A stretch of 64,000 bases of DNA from Eleusine coracana subsp. coracana (Eukaryota > Streptophyta > Magnoliopsida > Poales > Poaceae): assembly GCA_032690845.1 (NCBI GenBank), contig CM064433.1:42282658-42346657 (forward strand), read 5' to 3'. Within the stretch, counting starts at the first letter, position 1, and the number at the start of each line of letters is the position of its first letter. Below the pieces are notes generated by a model. The model was not told the origin of the DNA, did no database searches, and saw nothing but the letters and a program-made list of their open reading frames with translations. The position numbers were made by a program, and so were the translations under genes. Positions 33,290-44,720 of this stretch are shown in pieces.

Positions 33290-33430
33290 CACTACTACAG
33301 AAAATTCATTAGTAGCGATTCAAAACCCCTCATCAGCAACGATTCTAAAACCGCTGCTGATTAGGCATTGCTGATAATTATATTATCTAATCAGCAGCGG
33401 TTCTGGAACCGCTGCTGATACTCTGACCAT
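33290..33430 (+). mobile_element. CACTA (En/Spm) terminus with subterminal hairpins
   Basis: The segment begins CACTACTACAGAAAATTCA, the canonical CACTA end, preceded by TAG. Within 130 bp three copies of a GCTGCTGAT-core motif lie in alternating orientation. The motif pair at 33390-33419 forms a 14-bp-arm perfect hairpin (ATCAGCAGCGGTTC / GAACCGCTGCTGAT), and AACCGCTGCTGATTAG near 33347 pairs with CTAATCAGCAGCGGTT near 33387. Such subterminal arrays are binding sites for the element-encoded protein. No matching opposite end was found in the window. Confidence 0.8.
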
Positions 33431-33573
33431 CGGATGTCACGGCCGACGAGTGGAGAAGTTCGACTCGGATTGAGTAAATTCTCTCTACATATACACATCC
33501 AGGGCCGCAGGGCAAACCCACGCCACGCACACAACAGCGAGACAAAGTCACCTACCAATCTCGTCTTCGCAAT

Positions 33574-33994
33574 AATGGAAGGATCTTCTTCTAAAGACAA
33601 CTACGTCAATAAGAACCAGCCGGCGACTAGCTGAGCTGCTGCTCCGCCCACCAGGAAGAAGAAGAAGATGGTGCGCATGACGTAGGAGGAGGTGGACAAC
33701 ATCCTTGCCTACGAACCGAGGCAATGTGGCAAGGCGCCCCCATGCCCAGACGTCCCGCAGCACATGCAGGACATGATCAGCGCCGCGTTTGCAATCGCCG
33801 GGGCCTACTGGGAGTCATCAGGCGCGTCCTGGCTCGACGAGCAGGAGTGGGTCCGCAAGCAGATCCAAGAGAAGGGATACGCTGGAGGTCGATGCCGACG
33901 AAGCCCCTCGCCCATCTAGAACCGCCGTTGCGCAGCACTTGCCCAGGAATCCGGTCAAGCACGCCGTGGGACTAGGAGTTAGGAAAACCTTTTG
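33574..33994 (+). pseudogene. Unidentified reading frame next to the CACTA end
   Basis: Starting MEGSSSKDNYVNKNQPATS, the plus frame is interrupted by TAG/TGA-type stops. It includes VDNILAYEPRQCGKAPPCPD, MQDMISAAFAIAGAYWESSG and SWLDEQEWVRKQIQEKGY, then shifts frame to a Pro/Ala-rich end. It has protein-like composition (alternating hydrophobic and charged residues, Trp-rich helix) but I do not recognise the family. The position just inside a CACTA end suggests element-borne sequence. Confidence 0.35.
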
Positions 33995-33999
33995 AGTAT

Positions 34000-34644
34000 T
34001 ATTTGTACTATAATCCTTCCGTATTTCTTTTGTTCACGTTCAGTGTACAACTAGTTCAAAGCTACTGTCTGAACATCAACAATTTAAATCCAGAGGTAAT
34101 ATATTAGTATGGCAGTATTCTTTCTTTTTCTATCAATTACCTAGTACGTACAACCCCATCAATTGGTGTAATATCATTACTGCTACGTCCTATTTTCAAA
34201 CTGTAGATTTCATTAATGAAAAGATTGTGGTAATCAGTTCCTCTACATGCATGTCCAATAAATTCATTGGCATGGCCTAGAGAAAATTTACAAACTGTGA
34301 GATCTATATGTGTCTGGTATTTAGATTGGCGTCATCCACAAATTACAATCATGCACGTTGTATTTTTTTTTCACAAAGCCCCGATAAATTCTGGCGTATG
34401 TCTGTGTGTAAATACAACAGGTTGTGCGGTTGATTGTGGTGAATGAGAGCATATATAAAAGCTCCTCAAAAAATTGATCCCCAAAAAATATTTTTAGTAG
34501 CAGCCTAAAAAGTATTAGGAAAAAGTTTTTATGTCTCCTCCAATAATTCTCACTAAAAATAGATCATAAAAACTTTTGATTAAGCCACATTAACATTTAG
34601 CACCACAACAACATTAATTCTCTTGTAAATATAAGACCGTGTTG
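34000..34644. other. AT-rich, no gene seen
   Basis: No terminal repeats, RNA or protein motifs were recognised. Confidence 0.4.
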
Positions 34645-34804
34645 AAGTCGGGTGGCAAGATAACGGCAAGGATGGTCTGGGTCGACCCTGACGCAGCAAT
34701 GGACCTCGCCGGCCAAAATTGGCAGGGCCGGTGCTTTCTCGCGTCACGCGTGTTGACCAGTAATTCTCCAGCGTCAATCAGGTTCAGTAGCTGTCCGATT
34801 TCAG
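34645..34804. repeat. Dispersed repeat, copy 2 (partner 27477-27645)
   Basis: It matches copy 1 with a few substitutions and small indels (CCAAAATT inserted near 34714). It is followed to 35200 by GC-rich sequence with a (GC)n run at about 34977-34989. Confidence 0.8.
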
Positions 34805-35299
34805 ATGCGCGCCGACACAGCCGATCGAGCTCCTGTCAAACGACGACGGCCGGGTCGAGCGAGCTCTTCCATCGAATTCGCGTGTCGTGTTGCCAGCCAA
34901 CTTCGGCGACTTGCATGACGCTTGCACTTGCACGCAGCTCAGCTTCCCCCGTTCTCCGCCAAGCTCCCTTCGTGCCGCGCGCGCGCGCGCTTGACCAACA
35001 CTGCCGGTTGTTCCAAAACTCGTTTCCCAGGCTTCACATCGGCATATACCTCTTTTGGTGTTTCATATCAGCCGAGAATATTTCCTTCATGGAATCTCCG
35101 CCTCGTCCATCGAAAAAACGAGGTCGCTGATGAAACCTGCTGCCAGCGCGAGCGATCGGTGAATCGCTGAAAACGGCGCCAGCGCGCGAGCAGCAAACCC
35201 AACGTCAGTCGTGCAAAAAATCAAACGAAACCGTACGCCCCTGCGCGCGTAACACAGCCAGCGAGCGTACCGGGCGCGCCACGCGAAAAGAACACGAAA

Positions 35300-36850
35300 C
35301 TAGCTCGTTGCATTGCATGGGCGTGGCGCATTAGAAAATCTGGGCGCCACCAAATATTTGTGGCACATCTATTTGACTGCAATATTGGATACTTACCTGT
35401 TAAGTATCTAGGAGTACCTGTTTCGGCGAGAAGACTAAGAATATCAGGCATGATCCTCCTCTGAGAAAAGTGAGAAAAGATTAGATGGATGGGTAGACAA
35501 GATGCTCTCACAAGGAGGAAGATTAATGCTAGTGGAAACTTGCTTACCCACCATACCTACCTATGTGATGTCAATGTATAAGTTAAAGAAGACAGTAATC
35601 AAAGATATGGATAGAATTTGATCATGATTCTTCTGTCAGGGAGGAGAAGGAAAAAAAAAAGAGATATCACTTAGTAAGATGGCCCATTGTATGTCTTCCA
35701 AAGCATCAAGGTAGTTTGGGTGTGAAGAATCTTGAAAAACATAACCTATGTCTGCTGGGAAAGTGGTTATTCAAAAGTACGGAAGGAGATAGCTTGTGGA
35801 ATCAAATAGTGGAAGCGAAGTATTTGAAAGGGAAGTCAGTATTCTAGATAAAACATAGTAGGAATAATTCACCCTGCTGGTCAGATATATTGGCTTTGAG
35901 AGACATGATTCACCCTGGATGCAGATGGGAAATTGGCAAAGGAAATAGAACTAGGTTCTGGGAAGATACCTAGATAGACGACAAACCTTTGAGTAAAAGT
36001 TTTTGGATTTATATGATAAGGTTAAACACCAGAATATATTAGTCAGAGAGGTGGTGATTGGATTAGTTCCAATTTCATTTAGAAGGAACCTCGATGACAA
36101 GCAGATACATGAATTATACCACTTAATGAGGAAGGTAGAAAATCAGCAACTCTCAGAAAATGAAGACAAATTGCAGCGGAAATGGCACAGTAAAAAAAGA
36201 TATATTGTTAAGTCAATGTATAAGAGAATGCATTCGAGTATCAAGATTCCAAAACTACAGAGGATGTGAAAAAGTAAAATATCTTTAAAGATCAAAATTT
36301 TTATGTGACAGATAGCCTGGAAATCAATCCTAACAAAGGATACACTTGTGCACAGAGGATGGACTGGCAACAATCAATGCGTTATGTGTGGTAACGAGAA
36401 ATCAATCAATCATTTGTTCTTTGAGTGCCCAGTAGCCTCTTACACTTGGAGCCTGATTTGTTTTGGCTTAGGGTGTAGTAGTAAACCAAGTAATTTCTTA
36501 GACTTCCTGGGATGGGCACCTAGCAACTTACCGGGAAATGATTTACTACATTGCCTGTTGTTAGCAGCAGTGTGCTGGGCTATCTAGATGGCTAGAAACA
36601 AGATGGTGTTTGATGAGAACGCAATGATCTTTCGATCTGTTGTTATACAATGTGTTCCTTTCTAATTCATTGGGTAGGATTACAGAAGATTGAAGAAGAT
36701 AAGGAGCGGATCAGGAAAGGAGTCACTTACCTCCAGCGAAAGGCGAAGGAGGTGACGGGAGAGCAATCAAGAGAACTTGCAAGAGCGACATGAGAGAAGA
36801 GACAGGAAGGGATCGGAAGTAGAGAGGATGTGTTACCTTCTGGAATTTTT
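35300..36850 (+). mobile_element. LINE fragment with degenerate reverse transcriptase
   Basis: A degenerate plus-strand frame reads, in order: GYLPVKYLGVPVS, LDGWVDKMLSQGGRLMLVET, TIPTYVMSMYKLKK, a CLPKHQGSLGVKNLEKHN block, LCLLGKWLFK and WEIGKGNRTRFWED. These are the consecutive conserved blocks after the catalytic part of plant LINE reverse transcriptases. At 36346-36460 comes the zinc-binding end HRGWTGNNQCVMCGNEKS then NHLFFECPVASYTW, and near 36590 ARNKMVFDEN. Many stops and frame changes are present, and the YADD region is absent, so it is 5'-truncated and old. Confidence 0.8.
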
Positions 36851-36859
36851 TGCTGATGT

Positions 36860-37441
36860 CTTAGACGTTAAGTAATGGTTAAGTCAAAACTCTAAATTAG
36901 TTTCAGGCAAAAATTGGTCCTGCGCTCAGTGAAGAGCCAGACGGAGCTGTAACGAAACTCGACAAAAATCGTGTACCCTTTGTCTTTTGAATAAAAGGAG
37001 AAGGGGACACGGAGGATTTCCCTGGATCGAGAAAAAAAAAAGCAAATAAAAAATAAAAAAATTTGCATTGGGGGCGCCAAGAGTTGAACCGAGTGAAAAA
37101 CATCATACGCGTAAACCAATCCTTTGATGCGCACGAATGCAGGTTCGACGAAGATTGTACAAAATGTGCGCATGAGCCGAGTGTCATACTGTCTTGCTTA
37201 CGTGCCTTTAGTTGAGCATAGTACACGGGGTCTGTAGAGTGTAGACAAGTCAAAGCTCTCATTATATATAAAAAAAAAACAAAGCTCTTCTCGGGCCGGT
37301 CACTCGACAAGCCGAAGCCCTCCTCGGGCCCGCCAGCCTGGGTTAACTCGAGGCCAATTATATGGGCCAGGACTGACCCATCACGTAAACATTTGTTACC
37401 TCGAGGCCCATTAGACCGCTGCCAAGGGATTCTGTTCCTCA
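36860..37441. other. No gene seen
   Basis: A/T runs near 37030 and 37268. The bottom strand near 37070-37110 has GGTTCAACTCTTGGCGCC, superficially like a tRNA 3' arm, but no tRNA fold follows. Confidence 0.4.
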
Positions 37442-37630
37442 ATGGCCGCCTCGTCGCCATCGTGGCCTCCGGCGCCGGCGGGACGGGTCCCCATGCCGCA
37501 GGAGCCAGAGCTGGAGCTCTCAGGAGATGAGGTAAATCAAGGGCTTCGGACGCCCTCATATCAAGATGGCTTGTTCTTTCCGTCGGGGGGCCCGTGCTGC
37601 GCGGTGTCGATGGAAGAGGCAATCCCAAGG
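37442..37630 (+). CDS. Possible small upstream exon, 63 codons
   Basis: ATG at 37442 opens a GC-rich frame (PSWPPAPAGRVPMPQEPELE ... SMEEAIPR) that runs directly into a GT-like donor (AAGGTAATTT at 37629). It has the look of a first coding or leader exon and is the nearest genic-looking sequence upstream of the receptor gene at 39685. No matching second exon was identified. It may be a 5' leader exon of that gene, a separate short gene, or chance. Confidence 0.3.
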
Positions 37631-37639
37631 TAATTTGTT

Positions 37640-39684
37640 GTTCTTGCCACTGTATCTTCCAGCTTCCTTTTGCTTCTGTAGAAGCGTGTGATGATGTTCT
37701 GGATCAACGACCCGAAGGATTCCTTTTCTTGCCTCGCAATGCGTATTGATTTGGGCCCGGATTTCGTTTCTTTGCTAGCTCAGATTGACTTATCATCCTG
37801 TACCTTGTTAATGTAATTAATTTTAGAAAATGAGCAGTACAGATTCTTTAGTTGTGTGCCAAGGTACATACGTGCCCGCCAAGCATGGGGTCCATGGTGC
37901 ATTGCTTGTGAGCGCCTTTTTAGCTGCAAAACTGAGCCCTAGTAGGTTAGCACTAATGTCAAACTCCTCCTTATGACTTTTACAGAGTCAACTCTCAAGG
38001 TTTATCTAATGTTGCGGCTTTTTTAAATAAAAATTCAACGAAGTTGGTAGTATATTGCTGTCGTGGGCAGGTTAGTTACTACTTCTGACGCAACTGCAAC
38101 TGGCTTTCTTAGACTTGGTCAGTTTGAATTTTGCAACTTATAGTTATATATAAACAATCCCAGAATGATGGTGGGCGAATGTGACACTCCATCATGTTAA
38201 TTTTCTGTATCCTGTGCAAGTGCTGATCTAGAATACCCCATGCATGTTCATACGATTCCTGTGTTATCCGGTATGAAGAGAACTGCTAAGATTATCCCTA
38301 TCTCACTTTTTTATTCTAGTTAGGTGTGAAAATTGATTGTTGTGTTTTATTAAATTTTACTAAGGTTAAGATGCTTATCATCTTTAACTTCTTAACCTCC
38401 CTTCCTAACGGGAAAAAACAGGAGAAGAAATAGTCATACAGTACAACTTGGTCTAGCGGTCAGCAAACTAGTTTAGTAAATCATGCTGCAACGAGGAGTT
38501 GGTGGCTTTTCACCCCCAGCGTAGTCTGACAGGCCTAACTATATTTGAATTCTGCAACTTGCTGGAACAATATGTTTCATCTGCATATGGTTCCTGATAA
38601 ATTCCTACTCATTTTTTCCCAATCCCTGTGAGTTCAGATTGTTATTCGACAATTCGTATGATGCAAGGAAGAGGACGCTTTTAGCAGCAAGTGGTGTCCA
38701 GTTGCAGCTGCTACTCTGCTGTTATGTCCTTTAGCTCTACTATGATCACAGTATGTTGTTGGCTACAAATAGTTCTAGGGCTTCTGATTTACAAATAGTT
38801 CTCACATATTGATTAAGAAAGATTTCTGGTGCTCCATGTCCTGATTTACACTTGTTTGTCATGGATAGATAGCAGAAGGTTGATGCTGGAAAGTGTTTCC
38901 ATTTTCGTTAGAAACTGATTGCAGAGCCTGTTGGGAGAAAAAGATATTCGCATTGACAACTGATCCCTTGCAGCTTGCGCAGCACTCTAGTTGGTGCCTT
39001 TTCAGTTGACCCATACTCAGGTATGGTTTAACATCTAGCTGCTCTGATTGAGTGGCAGTTCTTCTTGGTAGTTGCTAAGAAATTCTAGTTCTAGGCATCA
39101 ACATGAGTCATGACCATGATTTTATTAAAATTGCATTATTTTTTTTCATTATCTCCACTTTTTGTCGGTTTTCTATTCTTTTGATGGCTGGCTGATAGTT
39201 TTCTGTTATCTGTTTTGTACATTTGTTTCTCCGTGTAACTACTTTAGATCTCCTTGGACTAACTCTCTACTCTGGAGATTATTTACTACTGGTGGTGTAT
39301 CATCTGAACACCTCTGAAGAAAACTTACAAATAATGTTTTTGAAATACCATAAATTTTCTTTTTTGCGGATATTAACTTTCAGCCCATGTGCATGATTAT
39401 ATAACTTCTTGATTGGGATAAAAAATAAATACATAATTCAACAGCCATCAGTAGACTTAATGTAGCTTCTAATTTGTTAACTCACAGTTTAGATGGAACA
39501 TACGCATCTTTATCTCTGAATCAATCATTGAATAGTAAATGTATAGTGAAATTTGTCTATTTTTATAACCGTCTTAAGGCGTTTTTCACATTCATTGCCA
39601 GCCTGCACCTCTGTTAGTTTCCAAATCAATCTCCACAGATGTCACTTGGTATTTTTGGTGGACCTCCCTAGTTAATTTTGTCTG
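37640..39684 (+). other. Probable intron-containing 5' leader of the NLR gene
   Basis: T-rich, intron-like sequence with no open frame. A candidate non-coding exon near 38972-39019 is bounded by TTGCAG and CAGGTATGG. Leader introns are common in plant NLR genes, but this is inference from splice-like dinucleotides only. Confidence 0.3.
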
Positions 39685-42600
39685 ATGGAAACCATACTTT
39701 ATTCTATGGTTGGATCATGTGCCAAGAAATTGCAAGATCTCATTACAGAGGAAGCCATTCATATTCTAAGGGTAAAGAAGGATCTCAAAGAACTTCAGCG
39801 AACAGTGAACCAAATAAACTGCTTTATTAATGATGCTGAGCAAAGGAGGACAGAAGAGTCGGCAGTTAAGAACTGGCTGGGTGAGCTGAAAGATGCTATG
39901 TATGAAGTGGATGATATTATTGACTTGGCTAGATTAGAAGGAAGCAGGCTTCTAGCGGACTGTCCATCATCGTCAAGAAACTTTTCTGCATGTGCAATTT
40001 TTCCATTCTTCAGTTCCATTCCTAATATGGGAAAACGCCATGAGATAGCTGTCCGGATCAGGAACTTTCACAGTAAACTTGGGAGAATTTCAATGCTAGG
40101 TGAAAGATTTTTAAAGCTCCAGAATATACAGCCCCAAGAGGAAGTTACAACATTGAGGAGGAAAAAAAGTTGTGAACTAGTGGAACCTAACCTTGTGGGC
40201 AAGGAAACTTCACTTGCTTGCACAAGATTAGTGGAGTTGATTCTTTCACATAAGAGAAAGAAGGCATACAAAGTTGGAATTGTTGGAACAGGAGGGGTTG
40301 GAAAAACGACTCTGGCTCAAAAAATATTTAATGATCATAAAATAAAAGGGACCTTTAGCATTCAAGCATGGATTTGTGTTTCTCAGGAGTACTCTGAAGT
40401 TGCTGTTTTGAAAGAAATTCTTCGAAACATAAGGATACATCATAACCCAGAGGAAACCATAGGAGAACTATGCACAAAGCTTTCGATAGGTGTTGAAAAT
40501 AAAAGTTTTTTCCTTGTGTTGGATGACATTTGGCAGCATGGTGTATGGACTAATCTATTGAGAATTCCATTAGACAAATCAGCTACATCAGTCATTCTGG
40601 TGACAACACGTAATGATACAATTGCAAGGGCAATCGGTGTGGATGATCTGCATCGAGTTGAATTGATGTCAGCAGAGGTCGGATGGGAGCTACTTTGGAA
40701 GAGTATGAACATTAATGAAGATACTCTAATGCCAAACCTACGGGCTATAGGAATGGACATTGTTCATATGTGTGGTGGCCTTCCTCTTGCAATCAAGGTT
40801 ACTGCTAGTGTTCTAGCAACTAAAGAGAAAACTGAGAATCAATGGAGAAAGTTTATAAACAGACGTGCTTGGTCTATGACCAACCTTCCTACGGAGCTAG
40901 GAGGAGCTTTGTATTTGAGTTATGATGACCTACCGAGATGTTTAAAGCACTGTTTCTTATTTTGCTCCTTATACCCAGAAGATTATAGCATGTATCGCGA
41001 TGATCTTATTAGGTTTTGGGTTGCTGAAGGTTTTGTGCAGGAGCAAGAAGAACAGCTTCTAGAGGATACAGCTGAAGAATATTATTATGAATTGTTGTCT
41101 AGGAATATCCTTCAACCAGACCCTAGATATCTTGACTATTCTAGATGCAAAATGCATGATCTTTTAAGGCAACTTGCACAACATTTGTCACAAGATGAAA
41201 ATTTTTATGGGGAACCACAATCATTGACTGTTGAATTGTTGTCTAAACTTCGACGTGTTTCAATTTCCACAGATAAGGATTCTATAAAGCTCCCAAATAT
41301 GAACCAGGAGAAAATTAGAGCAAGGACTTTGCTGATTCTTTGTAAACATTCACCAAGAGTTGAAAATACGATATTCAGAAGTTTTCCATACATTCGAGTA
41401 TTGGATTTGACTAGTTCAATCATACAAAATATTCCAGACTGTATTGGAAGTTTGATCCATCTAAGATCACTTGATCTTGATAGGAGTGACGTATCTTCTC
41501 TTCCTGAATCCATCAGTTCTCTCATAAACCTTCAGATATTGAACTTGCAGAGGTGTAATTCTTTACAGAGTCTTCCTTCAGCAATCACCCGATTATGCAA
41601 CTTAAGGCGTCTCGGTATATCTGGAACACCAATAAAACTGGTTCCAAAAGGAATAAGCAGGTTGAAATTTCTCAATGATTTAGAAGGATTTCCAATTAGT
41701 GGTGGCACTTGCAGTGATAGTACTAAAATTCAGGATGGATGGAAGCTGGAAGAGTTGGATCCTCTTCTGCAGTTGAGGCAGCTTGATATCATTAAATTAG
41801 AAAGAGCAACTCCTCACACTGCACATTTATTGCTAATGTGTAAAAAGTTTCTCAAAGTTTTAAGTCTAAGGTGCACAGAATGTACAAAAGAACCATACTC
41901 TGATGAGGACATCGACAAGATTGAGAAGATCTTTGAGCAGCTGATGCCTCCACAAAACCTAGAATATTTAGCTATTAGGTGTTTTTTTGGGCGGAGGTAT
42001 CCCATCTGGTTAGCTATACCTACTCCCAATTTATCTTCGCTGGAATCATTAGTGCTCATGGATTGCAAATCATGTGTGCATCTTCCACCGGTCGGGCAAC
42101 TCCCCAACTTGAAACATCTGAAAATCAAGGGAGCAACTGCAGTTACCAAGATTGGGTCTGAATTTTTTGGTTACCAGATAGTAGCTTTCCCCAAGCTTGA
42201 AGGATTGCTCATTGAGGACATGCCTAACTGGGAGGAGTGGACCTTTACTGTTGTTGAAGAAGCAGGAGCGCAAGTCAAGGAAGGGGGAGAAAGCAACACT
42301 GCTGGAAAGCAAGAAGGGGGGGCACTACCTCCAAGGATGCGGCTACTGCCACGCTTGAAAAGGTTGCTATTTGTTTGCTGCCCCAAGCTGAGAGCTCTCC
42401 CAAAGCAGCTTGGAGTAGAAGCCACCAGCTTGCAGGAGCTCCGTTTAAGAGGTCTGGACAACCTTAAGGTGGTGGAGAACTTCTCATTCCTCTCGGATGC
42501 CCTTGTCATCATGGAATGTGAAGGCCTGGTAAGGGTCTTGAATGTTCCTCAAGTGAGAGAGATGGGTGTACACAGTTGCCCAAATTTGACATGTGTTGAG

Positions 42601-42735
42601 AAGTTGGACAACCTGCAGCAGTTGTGGCTTCATAAGGATATGGAAAAGGTCTCCTCGCTGTGGCTGCCTGGGCTTTACGAACAACGTCAGCAACTTCAAG
42701 GTGAAGACCTGGATGTCTACACTTGGCGATGTTGA
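39685..42735 (+). CDS. CC-NB-ARC-LRR disease-resistance protein (NLR)
   Basis: An uninterrupted 1016-codon frame with no introns in the coding part. Residues 1-150 form an Rx-type coiled-coil domain with an EDVID-like YEVDDIID at 73-80. The NB-ARC domain holds the P-loop GTGGVGKTT (201-209), RNBS-A around 223-233, kinase-2 FFLVLDDIW (275-283), RNBS-B VILVTTRN (303-310), GLPL motif CGGLPLAI (363-370), RNBS-D CFLFCSLYPEDY (423-434) and MHD as KMHDLL (489-494). Leucine-rich repeats run from about 565 to 1000, with xxLxxLxxLxL units such as LIHLRSLDLD and LINLQILNLQ. Length and motif order are typical of a complete CNL. Such proteins are intracellular immune receptors that switch from ADP- to ATP-bound forms on effector recognition. 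All nucleotide-binding motifs are intact, so it may be functional. The ATG is the first in frame and starts the coiled coil properly. Confidence 0.95.
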   Translation: METILYSMVGSCAKKLQDLITEEAIHILRVKKDLKELQRTVNQINCFINDAEQRRTEESAVKNWLGELKDAMYEVDDIIDLARLEGSRLLADCPSSSRNFSACAIFPFFSSIPNMGKRHEIAVRIRNFHSKLGRISMLGERFLKLQNIQPQEEVTTLRRKKSCELVEPNLVGKETSLACTRLVELILSHKRKKAYKVGIVGTGGVGKTTLAQKIFNDHKIKGTFSIQAWICVSQEYSEVAVLKEILRNIRIHHNPEETIGELCTKLSIGVENKSFFLVLDDIWQHGVWTNLLRIPLDKSATSVILVTTRNDTIARAIGVDDLHRVELMSAEVGWELLWKSMNINEDTLMPNLRAIGMDIVHMCGGLPLAIKVTASVLATKEKTENQWRKFINRRAWSMTNLPTELGGALYLSYDDLPRCLKHCFLFCSLYPEDYSMYRDDLIRFWVAEGFVQEQEEQLLEDTAEEYYYELLSRNILQPDPRYLDYSRCKMHDLLRQLAQHLSQDENFYGEPQSLTVELLSKLRRVSISTDKDSIKLPNMNQEKIRARTLLILCKHSPRVENTIFRSFPYIRVLDLTSSIIQNIPDCIGSLIHLRSLDLDRSDVSSLPESISSLINLQILNLQRCNSLQSLPSAITRLCNLRRLGISGTPIKLVPKGISRLKFLNDLEGFPISGGTCSDSTKIQDGWKLEELDPLLQLRQLDIIKLERATPHTAHLLLMCKKFLKVLSLRCTECTKEPYSDEDIDKIEKIFEQLMPPQNLEYLAIRCFFGRRYPIWLAIPTPNLSSLESLVLMDCKSCVHLPPVGQLPNLKHLKIKGATAVTKIGSEFFGYQIVAFPKLEGLLIEDMPNWEEWTFTVVEEAGAQVKEGGESNTAGKQEGGALPPRMRLLPRLKRLLFVCCPKLRALPKQLGVEATSLQELRLRGLDNLKVVENFSFLSDALVIMECEGLVRVLNVPQVREMGVHSCPNLTCVEKLDNLQQLWLHKDMEKVSSLWLPGLYEQRQQLQGEDLDVYTWRC

Positions 42736-43949
42736 TATACAACTTCTCAGTTAAGTGTCCAAGACGACAAGAGGTATGCCCATTGTTTTGATATTTGAAT
42801 GTTATTTCAAATTATATATCCACTTCTTGCAATTTATTCCTTGTGCTTTTGTCAGTATACTTTGTCTCAGTCAGGGAGCGCAGCATCAAGCTGGTGCAGG
42901 ACAGGCTGCAGCACAATAGGCGATCACAAACCCACCTAGAAAAAGGAGAAACATACGTGTCGAACTTGCATAAAGGCATGCTACCGGCAGTCAGATTTGT
43001 ATTTGTCACTTTCCTGTTCTATTACTGATAGTTTCTTTCCACAGATGGACACCAGAGCTGCAATACAGGCCGGGACCGTGTGGGTTTTGCCATATGGACT
43101 CTCAAGAGTCGAAGAGCTGTCTGTTTGCAGCAACCGGTGAGGTGACCACTGACCAGGAGGGTTAGTCCATTGTTGGTACCACAGCAATTTCAAATAAAGA
43201 ACATAAACCATGGGTAATACAATAGTTACAATCGGCTGCGTCCGACCGAGCACATATCATGCGTCTTTTTGGAAATAAAATTTCGCAACAAAAGGCATAT
43301 CGGGTGTCAGCTGGTGGGTCCAAAGGCCAGGCTTGCATCTCCGTTGTCATCGGTTGCACTTATGCAGTTCCAATAAATGGAATCTCGTTATGCAGTTCCA
43401 AACAAATGGAACTGGCAAGGTGACCCACGGGTTGTCTAGTAGATTCAATATATTTCATCTTTTACTTATTGTGTAGTATTAGATTTTGAAAAAAAAAATT
43501 GGCAAAATTAGGAAATTTGTTTTGATTTTTTATATTATGCTCGATTTTGCTTTAACTGTGTCAAGTGTAGATATGTGGCACAAACGTTTTATGTAGAAGA
43601 TACGCCTTTTTTAGGATGAGTCTGTTGTGAAGTTTTTTTTTGTGAAAAAGTGCAACGGAGGGACCGCTAAAACCAGTAATTAATGAAGAAAATCAAGAAA
43701 TCAGTTCGGTTGTTTCGTGTTCACCAATCTAGTAAAAAATGGTTTTGTCTATGTCGGACAAAATTAGGGATTTTGATTTTCAAAAGAGTGCATATTTCAG
43801 CTTGTTACTGATGAATGTAGGCACGACTATTGAAGAATTGTATTCAAGTGGAAAGCTCAGTGAGCTGCAGTAGATTTTAGTAGTGGAGAAAGTCTGAAAA
43901 TATTCAGAGTTCAGTTCCAAAGCTGGAGCTGAGAATGCCACGGCCTGAA
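42736..43949. other. 3' flank of the NLR gene, no gene seen
   Basis: The proximal part may be 3' untranslated sequence. Several short frames around 42860-43360 show no recognisable domain. GTTATGCAGTTCCAA-type short repeats occur near 43360-43400. Confidence 0.4.
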
Positions 43950-44320
43950 ATTATTATTATTATTATTATTAACGAACTGAAATTCTATAATCAACTGTCT
44001 GAGTTATAAGATAAGTTCCATTTATTATTTGTTCCTGCTGTATTCACTCAACTGAAACTGTGAAGTTCTGCAGCCTCTAGCAGAACCGGAAACGGAGGTT
44101 CAGAGCTCATCTTTTCTGCATAGACTGAAAATTAGTATTATTTGTAACGAACGTCACTACCTGAAAATTATAAAGTCACCTGTCTGAACTAGAAGATAAG
44201 TTCCATTTATTCTTTGTTCCTACTAGATTCACTCAACTGAAATAGTGAAGTTCTGCAGCCTCCGAACATAAGGCTTGGAGAACCCGAACTGGAAACGGAG
44301 GTTTGGAGCTCATCTTTTCT
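43950..44320. repeat. Diverged tandem duplication, 185-bp unit
   Basis: Landmarks recur with a 185-bp offset: ATAAGTTCCATTTATT at 44011 and 44196, TTCACTCAACTGAAA, GTGAAGTTCTGCAGCCTC, then GGAAACGGAGGTT and GAGCTCATCTTTTCT. A (TTA/ATT)n microsatellite lies at 43951-43971, at the left edge. Confidence 0.75.
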
Positions 44321-44720
44321 TATAAGATAAAAAGAAGCCACATAAGATTGCAGCGTGGGGGGTTAGGTTAAGTAGTGAGCACCTTTACAATGGGCTTAAG
44401 TGAATTTGGGCCATTCATTTTTTTTTTCTAATCTAATGGTTTAGATGCATTCATACTACTTAATCTCTTCTAGTAGTATGAAGTAGTATTTTAAAGTAGT
44501 ATAGGCTATTATGGGGTGTTATGGGTAAAACAAAAATCAATGGCGAGCCTGTAATTGTTTGAATCCATGATACATTTCGCATATGCGATGTAGAAAGAAG
44601 CAGCGGAGCAGGTGAAAACAGGTTGGTGTTGGTGCGAGCTGAACCCTGCTAGTCACAGCTTGCGGCCCTGGAACCTGGCGCGCGCAAGGGGCCAGAGGCA
44701 CTCGTCGAGTGTCACCGCCC

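Noticed and set aside
37070..37130. tRNA-like 3' arm on the minus strand (GGTTCAACTCTTGGCGCC)
   Set aside because: T-stem pairing fails and no D-arm, anticodon arm or matching acceptor stem precedes it.
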